Notes under the pieces: generated by a model | Seen by the model: only the letters and a program-made list of their open reading frames with translations | Told to the model about the DNA's origin: nothing | Databases searched by the model: none | Assembly (NCBI GenBank): GCA_021018995.1 | Contig: CM037585.1 | Coordinates: forward strand, 84,606,646 to 84,670,645 | Source: Chloranthus sessilifolius | Lineage: Eukaryota > Streptophyta > Magnoliopsida > Chloranthales > Chloranthaceae | DNA length: 64,000 nucleotides | Direction: 5' to 3' | Program-made: the position numbers and the translations under genes | In this document: one piece after another, positions 12,506 through 25,440 of the stretch | How positions within the stretch are numbered: position 1 is the stretch's first letter | How the letters are laid out: every line of letters begins with the position of its first letter

Positions 12506-13281
12506 CTTTCCTCTATCACGCACAATTTGAATTGACCAATCGAAGTGCTCGGATCTGGATTGCCCAATGGTCATTGAGCACGGGATCGGATCTTTACGCC
12601 AATGAAAATGCTACGATCTGGTTCGCCAATCGAGCGTTAGAAGCATCAATTACATTATGGGAATTCAAAAGTCTGTTTGAGCTTCTAGAAGTTCCCGCCA
12701 AGTGATTTCATCTTTGGGTTTTCACGGAATATGCCTTTGGTTTGTGCTTGGAATCTTCGGAATGTCTACGTGCTTTTAATTACATTGGGGCACGCGAGTT
12801 CTTGAAATGCCCTTCAAAGTGGTAAATCCCAGTATGCCATTTCGCAGAGTTTAAGGGTCTTTTCGCAAAGTAGTTTGGCTCCAGAAGTTCTTTTCGCAAA
12901 GAATTATCTTCTTTGTGCAAAGGTCAGTCTTCTATTCGAGGAGTGATTTCTTCTTTCGCAAAGTTCAAGGTTCTTTCTTGAATTGAAGAGATTCTTTAAT
13001 TGAGCTTTAGCTTCCATTCTTCTTTCGAATGGATCCTTCTTCTTCTTGAGTCTTTTCTTGCTTTTTTAGGACCGTTTTGGCCATTGCTGAGGCTATTTCT
13101 TCACTCCCTCTTTGATTTTGACATGCGTTGTCGGCTATTTGAACATATTAAGATGGTTTTCGGATTTGGACCTGTCTTTTTGGTTAGGCACAATATGAAC
13201 ACTAAAGCACTTATTTAGTCTTCTCAAGGGTCTTTCAAGGCTCATGTTTAGGGGTGAAAATGGTATTTTCACTACTTAACA

Positions 13282-13292
13282 CACCCCAAACC
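13282..13292 (-). other. Polypurine tract, copy B
   Basis: The minus strand reads GGTTTGGGGTG directly before LTR 2. It has one G fewer than in copy A. Confidence 0.85.
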
Positions 13293-14845
13293 TAAGCTTT
13301 GCTAGTCCACGAGCAAAGAAACGTAAAAGCAAAATAAAGAGCCACTTTTGTAGGAAGCACAGTGCATTTAGCATATGCAACAAGCCTTTTAAACCCCTAG
13401 GTGATCCCTAGAGGAGGAGTGAAGTCTCTGAGGGTTTTGATGAAGGTACCCACAAACTTCTCCATGAAACAGTTAACATCGATTGCAATATTATCAAATG
13501 AGCAATCAAGGAGCAGGTTAGTTACTCTTGAATCAATGATGAAACAGAAAATTTGATTATTGTTTGCAGAATTTAAACATTTATAAACCTCATGAATGTT
13601 TCAATATTTCCAATCTGTGAACAGTCATAGAAAATCATACAAATGTGCGAAGAAGCTCATCCTATGGATAAAAATTAGGTTATAAGTCATACTTAAGGTG
13701 CTCAAGTTCCAACCCAAACACTCACGGGGTATACTCTCATCGTGTTTTTGTTGAGGGGTTCATTTTCACTCAAGCTCAAGAGCGATTACATCTCCCAAAT
13801 GGATCTGTAAGCATGAGCATAGGCATGATTCTTAGGCAATGGCATCATTGACATCTCCTCACCATAGATTGGGTCACATCTCATCTCCACATGACTCACT
13901 CAACTTTGGATCACAAGGGCTTTTAATCTAGGTTTGTTTGTATGGCTTATGGAGTGAAGTTTCAAGGAAAGGCAATTTGAACAGAGGTTTGAATTTGAGA
14001 ACTCGGGAAGTGCAGGAGATGGTTCATGACTCCACCTTTTGAGTTTAGCTTCTTTCTTCTTCTTTTCGAGATTCTCACATTCACGGTGATCAGTTCTTTC
14101 TTTGATCTTGCATTTTCAACATAAGGTCCCTTTTTGCCTTTACGCTGCAACTTTTTCACATTGTTTGTCTTTTCTTTTCTCGGTCACCATATTGCCTGTT
14201 TTTGAGGTATTTTCTCTTCATTTTCTTGATGTTGCCCGAAATGGTCCATCTTGATTCTTTCTCCTTTACCTCCTGAATTCTCGAGTGAGGGAAGGCTGAA
14301 TTAGTTCCATAGGTTCAGTGCAAGTACTTTTGGGTATTTTGATGAAAATTGTAGGATTCTGACTCAAATGGGGTACAAAGGGGCAGATTTTTCTTGGTTG
14401 GTTCTCATAGGTTCAATTTGTCCAAAGAAGGCCTTGATCTTATCCTCAGTTTCATGAGTGCTGTTACTTGTTTTAATTTGGAGTTTCCTAACTTCTAGTG
14501 GATCTAATGCCTCAGCCAATCCTTTGAATCAGAAAAAATTGCCTCAGTCACTCTTCAACAGAGATGGAAAATATATGGGCTCAATTCTCACTGGTTATGG
14601 TTTTTCCTTGAGCTTTTAAGTATATCTTTACCTTTTTCTCTTCCTTTTGACTTACTATGTGCTGATACCAGTATGTTTTTATGGTGTAATCATCATGGAA
14701 ATGTAGAATATCGCAAGGTTTAGAATGTCTAAATTCTTGCAAAGAAAATTTTAAAATTTCCACATTGTCATGATTCTTAAGTAAAATAATTCATTTCCTG
14801 ATTACTTAGGTGATTCTGTTGTCCTTAGGTTAACTATTCCTCTCG
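13293..14845 (-). other. 3' noncoding region of copy B
   Basis: Collinear with 1022-2574 of copy A and 25441-26986 of copy C. No coding frame is supported; the Lys/Arg-rich open frames at 14159-13962 and equivalents are not conserved in element D. Confidence 0.7.
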
Positions 14846-14879
14846 CCACACCCCAAACCTATGAGGAGCAAAGGTCCTC
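14846..14879 (-). promoter_or_regulatory. Second PPT-like box, copy B
   Basis: The minus strand has TAGGTTTGGGGTGTGG with the GAGGAC motif just upstream, as in copy A. Confidence 0.6.
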
Positions 14880-15214
14880 ACCGGTTCAAAGGTGGTGGCA
14901 TAGTCACGATTATTAGGGAAAACAGAGAAAAATAATAGCATGGAGAATTACGAAAGCAAATTGTATGAACCAGAAATTTTACAGAAAATAAAAGAAAAAG
15001 AGGAGGGAAAGGGAGTAAGGGTGAGGGGTTTATTTATGTTTGTTTCTGAAGGAGGAGAGCACAGCTATAACAGAAAAAATTGCAAAATAATGTAAAATGT
15101 AACAATTAATGAGAAAAATGGAATAAGAAAGAAATCAATTGACAGAATTGCACCGAATGATACAAAAAACAAAAGATTTATACATTGTATTTGAGACTCA
15201 GTAGATGCAGACTT

Positions 15215-17554
15215 TTAATAAATAGGATCAAAGTCAGTATCATAGATGGGTTCTATGGGTTCTGAACTAGAGTCACTGTCAGAATCCGAACTAGAATCAG
15301 TGTTGGAATCAGAACTGGATTTTGGTTTCTCAGGAATGGAGTTCTGGAGTTCAGTGTACTCTTGACTTGATCTTTGGTGAGGCCAAGGTGTTTGGTCAGG
15401 GTGGTTTTCTTACGTTCTTGAGCTAAGCGAGCTTGGAGCATATCCACCTTGTCTTTGCCTTGACCAATTGGAATGTTAGTCCCACGGATCCCTCATCTTC
15501 TCTCTCTCAAATTGCATGAAATGCTCTAATTTTTTATTTTGGCCTCACGAGGGGTTGGGATGTAGGCCTCCAAATCATGACCTTATACGCACATCCCTAC
15601 GGATGTAGGGATTTTCTGTCATGGCTTTGGGAGAGGGTGGCATATCTAGGGAGGGATGGGTGGTAGGGGACTAAAGGGGTCTAGGCGGGGAGGGGGGGTG
15701 GGGGTCTGTTTGGGTAGCACGGTGGTAGTGGAGGGTGGAAGCACTAGGACTTCTGTTTGGGTTGCTGTGAGGCAAAATGGAGAGCAGGGTAATGGGGGTA
15801 GGTGGTAATGGGCGATTAACTTGTTGGATGAGCTCAATGTGTGAGGTGATTATGCATTTGTTTGGAGGCGGCTTGGATATTTTGGAGGTAGGTGAGGATG
15901 CAGGTGTAGGGAGGCGGTGTGGGGAGATTAGCCTAGAGGGGATTGGGATTAGTGAGGTGGAGGTTGGGGGTAATGGGTGTGAAAGGGAGGTGGGGAAATG
16001 GGTGAAAGGGGAGGAGGGATCGGTGTAGGATCTAGCTCCATGGTGTCAAATAGGGGTGAATAAGCCTCTGTGGGGAAAGGTTGGGGTTCAGAGGTCTGGG
16101 ATACCTCAGGTGTATGTGCTGAAGGGATGTGGGAGTGTGAGGAGCTTTGGAGCAGAGGGGTGGAAGGGGATGGAGCAAGGATTGGGGTGGCTAATTCCTC
16201 TAGGACCTGGTTATTGTTGGGGGAGATGGGGGGTGTTGGGATAGTAGGGGTGGTTGGTGTGGTAGGGGTGTCCAAAATAGGAATGATGGAAGGTGTGGAT
16301 GATGAACCATGGGATGGGGAGGTGTGGAGGAATAGGGAACCAGCCATCAGGGTCAGAGGGAGGTGCTGAAGAGTCTACCTGTGTGTGGACTAAGTGCAAG
16401 TGGTGGTGCACTAAAGAGTGGTCACCACAGGAGTTGGGCTTATGGGTAGGGGGGTTTGAGGCTCGGGGCTGGTTGAGGCTCCACGTGAATTTCCACTGAC
16501 ATGCCCACCCACACTTCGGGCTTGGTTCTCTGTCATGCTCGTGAAGAACTAGCTCTGGCTCGGTGCTATGGGTTCAAGCGGGCAAAGAATAGGGGCAGTG
16601 CGCGCGGGGGCATGGGCTGGTTCTCCTACTTCCTCATTCTTCTTAACATGGCCGACTTGTGGTCCGTGCTTTTTGCCAAAGTTGTGAGGTGAGTACCTCA
16701 AAGGGCTCTTCCCTATCAATGTCAAACTTGGCTCGTAAGAGGCTGAAATTAGTCTTCCAAAGGGAGGCCAGACAATTTTACATTCCTTCTTTACCTTGGC
16801 ACTCACATCACCATTGCTTCGAGGATGAGCATGGGGCATTGAAAAATTGCCCTTAGAAAAGTGAAAGAGGGCTTGAGGATAGGAGTTAAGCCTCTCTTGG
16901 GTATGCCCGATTACAAAAAGCTCCTCGAGTATGGAATCCATTAGCAGATATTGCGGGGGCAGATCTCTTCTCATTATTGATTGCCCAGAACCCACCATGC
17001 CTTGTGTCAAATGGGCAGCCATGTTTACGAAAGAGCCGAGAGCGAAAAAAAGGTCCATCGGGGTTGAATTGAAAAGGTATCCCTGAGCATGCCCTATGTC
17101 CACCGTCACAGTTAGGTCACAGATTATCTATGAAAATGACTAAGGTTGGCACGTCGCAACATCTTGATGACCTTTGTGAGGTTTTGATACCACAGTTTAT
17201 CATCCTTGGATAAGTTTTTACGGTAATGGGGTGAGGATAGTCTTTGAGAGAAGCTTCCGAGGTATCTTAGGGATGGTAGGCAATCATGTTTGGAGGAGAA
17301 AAAGTTTCATCCACCAATAGCTCGGTATGAGCTCGGGTCTCAATGAAGGGTTAGGCAAAACTAAGTGAATGGGTAATGGGGGCATTCGGACTGTGGGCTT
17401 GAGGCGGCAGGTAGGCTCCTCATGGCGTATTTTCTTTCCTTTTTCAACCCTATCCGCCTTGTCCATTGAAAGCTTTCTCTTGCAGACGCTTTTTGCTTTG
17501 CCTTTGGCTTTTGGGTCGATTTGGTTGCCTTCTTGGTGATGATTTGGGGAACAT
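15215..17554 (-). pseudogene. Env-like ORF, copy B (broken)
   Basis: The start is the ATG equivalent at 17552-17554. The conserved middle is the 186-residue open piece 17109-16549 containing MAAHLTQGMVGSGQSIMRRD. Pro/Ser/Thr-rich pieces follow (16347-15949, 15837-15646). The C terminus is best read here: a serine/aspartate-rich acidic tail ending IYDTDFDPIY at the stop 15215-15217. Frame breaks coincide largely with CAG/CTG sites. I see no membrane segment. Function is unknown. Confidence 0.75.
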
Positions 17555-17888
17555 GGCGACTAAGGATTTTCAGTTTTTCCCATACTTAATTGACGGAGGA
17601 AAAATGCTCCAAACACGGCTAACACAGATTTAGATTTTCTAAAAGATTGAGCGAGAATGGATAGAAAAAATACCGCGATCTAGGGTTTGTGCTGAGTCGC
17701 TTTGTTTGTAAAGATCGCCCAACTGACAGTCTGACTTTGATCTCTGAAAAATGGAAACGCTCAAACAATTAGGAACAAACGGCTGATATCCTTGTGGAGC
17801 TCGTGTGAGAAGAGAGTGAGCTAGGGTTTTAGTGGAGCGTCGCTCTGCAGAGAGTGTTTGGAAATACAAAGCTAACTTCAAAACGACT

Positions 17889-18210
17889 AAATATACTTGA
17901 AGCTAAAATCGCAAAGCACCTTTAAGTTTTCGAAAAGTTCAAAAAGAGCCCTTCTTATTACTTCGAATGGCAAAAGTGACTTTCGACAAGTAGATAGCTT
18001 CAGAAAGATTATTTCGCAAAGGACTTAGCTTCAGAACCGTCTATTCGAAAAGGAAATGTTATCATAATCAACTATTCGAAAAGAACATCTTTGTTTTCGA
18101 GCAGTTCATTGCAGCTCCAGAATCTTCTCGAATAGACTTTGGACTTTGCGAAAAGTAATTTTTGCTTTGCGATTTGAACTTTAAGTGTAATTAAACTATG
18201 CGAAAAGGGA
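17889..18210 (-). promoter_or_regulatory. Internal CG-motif module and TATA-like site, copy B
   Basis: Nearly identical to 5643-5960 of copy A, with the TATA-like GTATATTT (minus strand) at 17889-17896. Unlike flanking DNA it shows almost no CAG/CTG differences between copies. Confidence 0.5.
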
Positions 18211-18274
18211 AAAGAAAGCGAAGAGAAATTCAAGAAAACTATGTTGTACAAACATAATATACAATTTTCTACCA

Positions 18275-19638
18275 TCGATTTTTGGAGATGATGGCGGATG
18301 GGCGACAGGCTCCTGAATGTTGTCAATGCATGGCTTGAGCCTCTGACCATTTACCTTAATGACTCTTCCGTCATTGGGATCACGGATATCCACAACTCCT
18401 GAGGGGGCAGCCTTGATGACAGTGTATGGCCCTTCCCATCTGGATCTCAATTTGCCAGGAAAGAATTTAAGTTTAGAGTTGAATAACCATACCTTGGACC
18501 CCGGTATGAACTCTTTTCTCATTAAACTCCTATCATGAAATGATTTGACTTTCTCCTTATACAATCTGGAGCTTGTATAAGCATCCATCCAGCTCTTCCA
18601 ATTGGTGAGTTGAAGTTTCGTGATTACCAGCAGAAGTTAGATCCATATTAAATGTTTTAATAGCCCAGAAAACTTTGTATTCTAACTCTACTGGCAAATG
18701 ACATGCTTTGCCATAGACCAGTCTAAAAGGGGACATTCCAATTGGAGTTTTATAGGCAGTTCTGTATGCCCACAAAGCATCATTAAGCTTAAAGGACCAG
18801 TCCTTTCATCCTTCTTCACAGCTTTTTCCAAAATGTGTTTGATCTCTATTTGAAATCTCCACTTGTCGGTTTGGATGATAGGGAGTGGCTACTCTGTGAG
18901 TGACAGAGTACTTTTTTAATAGAGAGTCAAACTGCCTGTTGCAAAAGTGGCTCCCCCCATCACTGATGATGGCTCTGGGGAATCCAAATCTGGAAAAAAT
19001 GTGGTCTTTGAGGAATCTTAAAACCACTTTGTGATCATTGGATTTGGTAGCTATGGCCTCAATCCACTTGGAGACATAGTCCACAGCTACCAAGATGAAA
19101 TTATTTCCATTAGAAGGGGGAAAGGGGCCCATAAAATCTATGCCCCAAACATCAAACAACTCAACTACCAGATTGGTGCGAGGGCATTGAGTTTCTTTTG
19201 GAAATCTTGCCCTTGATTTTTGGCGATTACGCAAGATTCTGATAGTCTTTGTAAGGCATCTTTAAAGATTGTGGGCCAATAGAAACCACCTGCAAATTTT
19301 TTGCATTTGTTTATTGCCACGAAATGGCCTCCACGAACTGTTCATGACACATTGACAATATGCGGAGAATTCATGGTCAGGGACACACTTTACGATCACT
19401 TAGTACGCACAATTCTTGAATAGATAAGGATCTTCCCAAATGAAATGTTTAACTTGTGAGAAGAAAAGATCTTTATCCATTCGATTCCAATGTTGAGAAT
19501 CATCCAATAGCCAGAAGTTGACTATGTTTGCAAACCAAGAAGTGGGTATTGATGGCAAAAGTTGCTCATCGAAATGATTCATTAATGGGTAAGCTATCAT
19601 CCTCGGTATTGAGAATTACGGATAAGTGATCACCACAT
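18275..19638 (-). pseudogene. Integrase, copy B (frameshifted)
   Basis: Split into open pieces 19600-19400, 19234-18806, 18775-18557 and 18588-18196. The 142-residue piece contains two catalytic aspartates ([10 protein letters not shown] and ISDGG) and the glutamate (QVEISN). In it [11 protein letters not shown] of copy C is shortened to PYHPNRQVE, so the D-E spacing loses two residues. The GPY motif is intact in the last piece, and the stop codon seen in copy C is destroyed by a TCAG to TCG change. Confidence 0.8.
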
Positions 19639-19689
19639 TCTCACTCCTTTCTTATCCTTAATCGTAGATCAAACTCACCTTAATAGGAG

Positions 19690-19980
19690 GATCCATCGAT
19701 TAATCTGGGCTTGGTATCCTTCTTAGGCAGAAGGTACTTTAGGGCGAGTGGTCGATAAACACCACAATTTGTGAACCTAAAACATAAGGCTGAATTTTCC
19801 AATGCAAACACAATGGCGGCGGCTCTTTCTCGGTTGTTGTGTTGAGCTGGGCATCTATCATGGATCTGGCATAAGCTATGACATGGGAAGCTTATCCTTT
19901 CTACGCCTAGGACAGCTCCTAGGGCATAGTCTGATGCATCACACATCAGCTCAAAGGGCACCGAATAGTCAGGGATCAAG
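19690..19980 (-). pseudogene. RNase H domain of pol, copy B (broken)
   Basis: The piece 19979-19680 shows PFELMCDASDYALGAVLG followed by a frame shift. The downstream FALEN and LALKYLL remnants mark the rest of the domain. Confidence 0.72.
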
Positions 19981-20129
19981 ATGGGAGCAAATCAGACATT
20001 TCTTAAGGACCTCAAAGGCATCATGCATTCATTAGTAAACACAAAAGGAACATCTTGACACAGTAAATGACAGAGTGGCTTGGAAATTTTTGAAATCTTT
20101 GATGAACCTCCTATAAAATCCTGCATGCC

Positions 20130-20870
20130 CTAAGAAACTTGATTTGCTTGCAGCCTGGGAGGAGGCAAATGTGCAATTAGATCAATTTTGCTTGGTCCAC
20201 CTCTATGCCTTTATGGGAGACCACATGTCCTAGGACAATGCCTTGGTGACCATAAAATGACTCTTTCCCACTTAGAACCAAATTGGTTTCTTCACATCTT
20301 TGCAACACCAACTTGAGGTGGTGAGCATTGGGAAAAGTCGCTCTCCATAAATTGAAAAGTCATCCATGAAGATCTCCATGAATTGATCAATCATGTCGAA
20401 AAGATGGCATACATGCATCTTGAGCATTGCAAAGACCAAAGGGCATCCTCCTATAGGCAAAAGTGCCAAAGGCGGTGAAGGTGGTCTTTCTTGGTCCTGT
20501 GGGTACAGGATCGTTGTAACAGAGTACCCATCAAGGAAGCATAGTAAGCTTTGCACGCAAGCTTATCAAGGATTTGGTCAATGAAGGGAGGAAATGGTCT
20601 TTCCTTGTCATGGTATTTAATTTTATGTAGTCTATGCGGACCCTCCATCCAGTTGTTTGTCTGGTGGACATAAGTTCATGATTCAGCTACTGTGATGCAT
20701 TTCTTAGGCACCACTGTGTGGGTGCTAAGCGAAATCTGAAATGGGGTAAATGACCCCAAAGATCTAGCACTTGACAACTTCCTTCATTACCACTTCTTGC
20801 ATGTGAGGATTCAACCTTCTTTGCATTTCTCTAGAAGGCTTGGCATCCTCTTCGGTGGATCTTATGCATG
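20130..20870 (-). pseudogene. Reverse transcriptase domain of pol, copy B (broken)
   Basis: The open pieces 20648-20451 and 20556-20272 carry FIDQILDKLA, then the catalytic box in IFMDDFSIYG (FMDD, aspartates intact), then the LVLQRC-type thumb approach. The domain is frameshifted. Confidence 0.75.
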
Positions 20871-22160
20871 CATACATGGGTTTATTCCTCCTAAATCGAC
20901 AATGGTCCACCAATTGCTTTCTTGTCTTGTTTTAGAACTACCAACAGCTCTCTTCTTCTTGCTCCTTTGTAAGGGAGGAAGAAATAATCACAGTAGTGTT
21001 TGATGATCTCCCAAAAACACATATTTCAGATTTTTGGGAGCTGTTTGAGTTCAATTCCAATTGTGGTGAGAAAAGAGGGCAAAGGTACCTTGGTAACTTG
21101 TGGAAGAGGGAGAGGAGCAGGTCTCAAGAGAGAAACTTGATGTTGGTGAGTGCCTTGCACAAAGCAGACTCCTTTGAATTTGATCTCCTTTTCCTTCTTT
21201 CTTAGTGGATTCCCAATCATTTTTAAATTACGTGGTGGAGTCTTTACCTTGCGGCTGTTTGTAAAGACTCCTCCACCACTCATCAATGATGTCAACATGG
21301 AAACATTCCTCAGAATTGAGGTTGAGTAGACATTATACACATTCAATTTAACTTTCATATTTCCAAAAGACACCTCCATGATGCCGGACACTGCATTGAA
21401 TGCATGCATTAGAGCAGAATGGTCTTCAATAGGGGATGGCGGTGGTACTTTTGGTTGGTTCCATGTCCAACACCAAAAAGCCAGGTAGAAAACTTGTCTA
21501 CTCCTACCAAAACATCTTCAATCCACCCCATAGGTTTCCTTTCGATCTGTCACTAGTGTAACACCACTTGAGTGGGTTTCAATTCTCCCAAACCTAGCTT
21601 CTCATAGGCAGGAATAGGGAAGCGAGTTGACACTAGCACCAGATCTAGCAAGGCTTTCTCAATGGTGTGCTCCCCAATGATGAGGGATTGTGGGGATTCG
21701 AGGTCTTGCATCTTAGGTGGTGTTGCAATTGATAGCACTTGGTTGATTTTCTCCACAGCAAAGGCCTTCTTGGATAAATGTATCCTAGATTGCCTTTTGT
21801 GAGTGCATACCTCTTTGAGAAATTTTGCATAAGCAGGGACCTGTTTGATTGCATTAAGCGGTAGGTAGATTAATTTTAACTTGCTTGAATGTCTCCATCA
21901 TTTCCTCAATTTTTGTGTTTCCTTTGTCAAAAGGAGGACTTCATTGCATGGGGAAATGGGAGATGAGGAACAAATTTCTCCTTCTCATCTTTTTCAACAA
22001 TTTTGTTATTTTTCTGTTTTTCATTTTTTTGAATTTTCTGATGTAAATCAATGACCATATTGCTATCCAAATTTGTTCACTTGTTCTTCATCTTTTCCTC
22101 TTCACTACCTTTGTGTTGTTTATTATTCTTCCACTTCTCAAAGTAGTCATTTTGATTTCC
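20871..22160 (-). pseudogene. Protease and linker of pol, copy B (broken)
   Basis: The piece 21756-21553 includes INQVLSIATPPKMQD and IIGEHTIEKALLDL, where the frame then leaves the DLGAS active site. The downstream AYEKLGLGELKPTQVVL block is typical of the end of the protease. The piece 21409-21026 is the linker to RT, with HVDIIDEL-type sequence frameshifted. Confidence 0.72.
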
Positions 22161-23550
22161 TCATGGCCATTTGAGGATTCTCCAACCATGAACATCCCTT
22201 AGGATTGTTCACGTTGTTGGGTAGTTTACCCTCTTCTCTCTTAGCCAATGAATTTGAGAGTTGGCCTGACGTTTCTTCAATTTTTTAATGCTCATTTGTG
22301 AAGGTTCACGATCGAGAGAAGTTCCAAGATTTTGAAGTGAACTCAAGACCGCTCTTCAAAGGTCGAGGGATCTAGGAGGCAGGGGCTGGTCATCGACTCG
22401 CATGGCTTGTTGTTGGTTCTTTGAAAATTTGATTTATTATAAAATTTCATTGATATGGAAAGTTTGAAAGGTAATTGATTTTGAAATTGCTCTTTCTTTG
22501 TTGGGTGGTAATTTCTGATTCCACGAGATTAGGATGAGATCTCCATGGGTAGTCATTCGATTGCATCATCCCATAAGGTGAGCATGAGCTTGTTCCATCA
22601 TGAGTTCCGAAATTGTGATGAGAAGGACATTGATCAATGGAATGAGTGGGGCGGCATATCGACATGCCTCCTCTACTCTTGACCCATTTGGAGCTTTAAA
22701 TGAGTCCATCACCTATCAAATTTTGTGGTCAAATTATCCACTTTCCTTTCCAAATTGACTTCATAAACTTTCCCTCTTGTGAATTGGGGATTATTCATCC
22801 TATTTGGATTCTCGGTGTCCCTTGACGGAGATTCGGGTTGAATTTTCTCCAATCACCTCAAAGAGGTCCCAAACCTCTTCAACTGTTTTTAAGTAGGTAC
22901 CTCCACAAGAGGCATCCACCATGTTCTTGCCCTTACGATCGGTTCCTTGATAGAAGCTTTGAACCGGTGCCATTTAGGAATTTGATGGTGAGGGCATTGT
23001 CTTAATAATTCTTTAAACCTTTCCCATGCTTCATGGAAAGTTTGATTGAGTTTTGGGAAAAAGAGATGATGCTTTGTCTCGGTTGGCTGGTTTTAGTCAT
23101 TGGGAAATATTTTGACAAAATTGACATTGCAAATCATTCCATGATGTGATGTCGTTTGGTGCTAACATAGATAACCATGCTCTAGCTTTGTCCTTTAATG
23201 AAAAGGAAAGAGCCTAAGCTTGGTTGCCTCTGACCAAGTCCAACTATGTTAAATGTTGTGCATAAAGCCGTAAATTCATCAATGTGATTGTAAGGGTCTT
23301 CCTTACTCAATCCATGGAATGAAGGCAACATTTGGATGGTGGAGGACTTAATTTCATAATTTCCCTCCACTGTGGGAAATTGAATGCAAAATGGGGAATT
23401 ATAAGCACCAGGGGCAAAGTAGTCTCTTAACAATCTCTGTTCGTCACCCATTTCAGCAGATGTCTGTGATGTATGTCGGTTTCTTAGGAGTCTTTCAACT
23501 TCTGAATTTAACGGGAGAATCTCAGGATTGAGGGTTCTCCTGCCAAACAT
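22161..23550 (-). pseudogene. Gag, copy B (broken)
   Basis: The start MFGRRTLNPE is at 23550. 122 codons are open, identical to copy A up to FHGLSKEDPY, then a frame shift occurs after TFNIVGLG. The zinc-knuckle region near 22680-22620 is damaged: the first Cys pair is read as MSICRPTHSIDQCP. Confidence 0.82.
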
Positions 23551-23707
23551 ACAACTCAGAGAGGAATTTGGTACAGCAAACCTGTTGAATTACGTGCTTT
23601 CCTTTCCTTCATACAGCTGTAAGCTGCACAGAAATAACAACAGAATTAATAAATGACTGATAAATAAATGAAAATAAACATAGGTCTTATCTATTTTAGA
23701 ACAAATT

Positions 23708-23724
23708 CCCCGGCAACGGCGCCA
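23708..23724 (-). other. Primer-binding site (tRNA-Asp), copy B
   Basis: The minus strand reads TGGCGCCGTTGCCGGGG, 6 nt from the end of LTR 3. Confidence 0.93.
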
Positions 23725-23730
23725 AAAACT

Positions 23731-25432
23731 TGTTGTCGCTCCAAGTGTGCCAAAATTATGTGCATTATAAATCAATAATTAAAGAATTAAAGAATGCTAA
23801 ATTATATGGATGTTAACTTATGAAAGGGATATCAGCACCTTGGGGCTAACACTGGCCTGCAAGATCAGGGCCAGTTGTAGCAAGTTTTAAAAGTAAGTAT
23901 TTCAAGATCGTCCACAGAGAAGTTTGTCTAAAATGAGAGATAAACCTCCAGATCTGTGCTACCAGATCTGGCTCTATAATTATCTAGAAAGCAGATAAAA
24001 AGAGAGTGTTGGGTTTTGTCACGTTTAACTAAAAGCAAATAAAGAAAAGAACTGACTAACTGATCCAAATTCAAGTTGGGGAAGTGATTAAAATAAATCA
24101 AATGGAGAAATAATAACTTTCTGTGATTTCGCCTTTGAATTTTAATGGAGAATCTGCAATTAAACAGAGTTGATTCAATCTTCATCTGGCTACCAGCACA
24201 GATGTAAGAGAAATAAATCTGAATTAAGGAAGGGGTTTAGACTTATGGTTATGATCTGTCCACTTAAATGGTCACAGATCATCCAATAGTTGTTGACCTA
24301 TCCTCAATTCAGAACATGAACATCATGCAAGCGTCCGAACTAGGTTACCAACGCTAATTGCATGGGGTAATGAATCAAGGAAATTGCATGCAAAGTAGTG
24401 AATATAAAGGAGTCTAATGCACTAAGGTGATCAATAAGAACCCTTGACATGAATCCAATGGAGAAAACACAGTTCTGACAACCTTTAAATTCAATCTTAC
24501 AATTACAGAGCACGGCTTTAGAAAGCCCTCGGACTAGCGTCTTGAATCCGATCTCTTTGGAGTTACAAAAGCACTCTGAACTCTCAAAAGCAAAACAGAG
24601 GAAGAAATTACAAGGGGAGATAGACTATCTCAGGAAGGAGGGAAACAGAGATGAAAACTCAAAACTGGATGCCCCAATTGGGCAAATGTCTTCTCAATTT
24701 ATAGCTTTCCCTCTATAATTGACCAATGAAGTGCGATCTGGATTGCCCAATGGTCATTGGAGCACGGGGATCCAGATCTGTTACGCCAATGAAAATGCTA
24801 CGATCCGTTCTCCATCAATTATAGAATTCAAAAGTCTGTTGAGCTTCTAGAAGTTCCCGCTGTGATTTCATCTTTGGGTTTTCACGAATATGCCTTTGGT
24901 TTGTGCTTGGAATCTTGGAATGTCTCTGTGCTTTTAATTACATTGGGGCACGTCGAGTTCTTGAAATGCCCTTCAAAGTGGAAATCAAAGATGCCATTTC
25001 AGAGTTTAAGGGTCTTTTCGCAAAGTAGTTTGGCTCCAGAAGTTCTTTTCGCAAAGTATTTTCTTCTTTTTGCAAAGGTCATTCTTCTATTCGAGGAGTG
25101 TTTTCTTCTTTTCGCAAAGTTCAAGGTTCTTTGCGAATTGAAGAGATTCTTTGCGAATTGAGCTTTAGCTTCCATTCTTCTTTGCGAATGGATCCTTCTT
25201 CTTCTTGAGTCTTTTCTTGCTCTTTTAGGACCTTTTAGCCATTCTTTGAGGCTATTTCTTCACTCCCTCTTTGATTTTGACATGCGTTGTCGGCTTTTTG
25301 ATCATTTTAAGATGGTTTTGATTTGGACTCTTTTGGTTACGCAATATGAACACTAAAGCACTTATTTAGTCTTCTCAAGGGTCTTTCAAGGCTCATGTTT
25401 AGGGGTGAAAATGGTATTTTCACTACTTAACA
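23731..25432 (-). repeat. LTR 3, shared by copies B and C
   Basis: 1702 bp with TG...CA ends. It is 98 bp shorter than LTR 4; the loss is spread over many 1-20 bp gaps, mostly around CAG/CTG sites (worst at 24700-24900). It holds a TATA-like site at 24696-24704, a CG-motif array at 25010-25195 and the hairpin at 24253-24280. Confidence 0.92.
24696..24704 (-). promoter_or_regulatory. TATA-like box of LTR 3
   Basis: The minus strand reads CTATAAATT, same context as in LTRs 2 and 4. It would drive copy B. Confidence 0.55.
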
Positions 25433-25440
25433 CCCCAAAC
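25433..25440 (-). other. Polypurine tract, copy C (shortened)
   Basis: The minus strand reads GTTTGGGG before LTR 3. The TG or GTG seen before the LTR in copies A and B is missing. Confidence 0.8.

Larger units (their letters stand above)
11514..13281 (-). repeat. LTR 2, shared by copies A and B
   Basis: 1768 bp with TG...CA ends, flanked on one side by the PBS of copy A and on the other by the PPT of copy B. It serves as 5' LTR of A and 3' LTR of B. It holds a CG-motif array (12840-13035), a TATA-like site (12497-12505) and the conserved hairpin (12040-12067). Differences from LTRs 3 and 4 are mostly CAG/CTG versus CG. Confidence 0.92.

Noticed and set aside
122..13218. Short open frames inside LTRs 1 and 2 and their repeats in LTRs 3 and 4
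   Set aside because: They change length or frame between copies and have no protein signature; LTR U3/R sequence explains them.
15777..16499. Gly/Trp-rich plus-strand frames (also at 3944-4141 and 28142-28502)
   Set aside because: They are antisense to the Pro-rich part of the env-like frame and are composition shadows.
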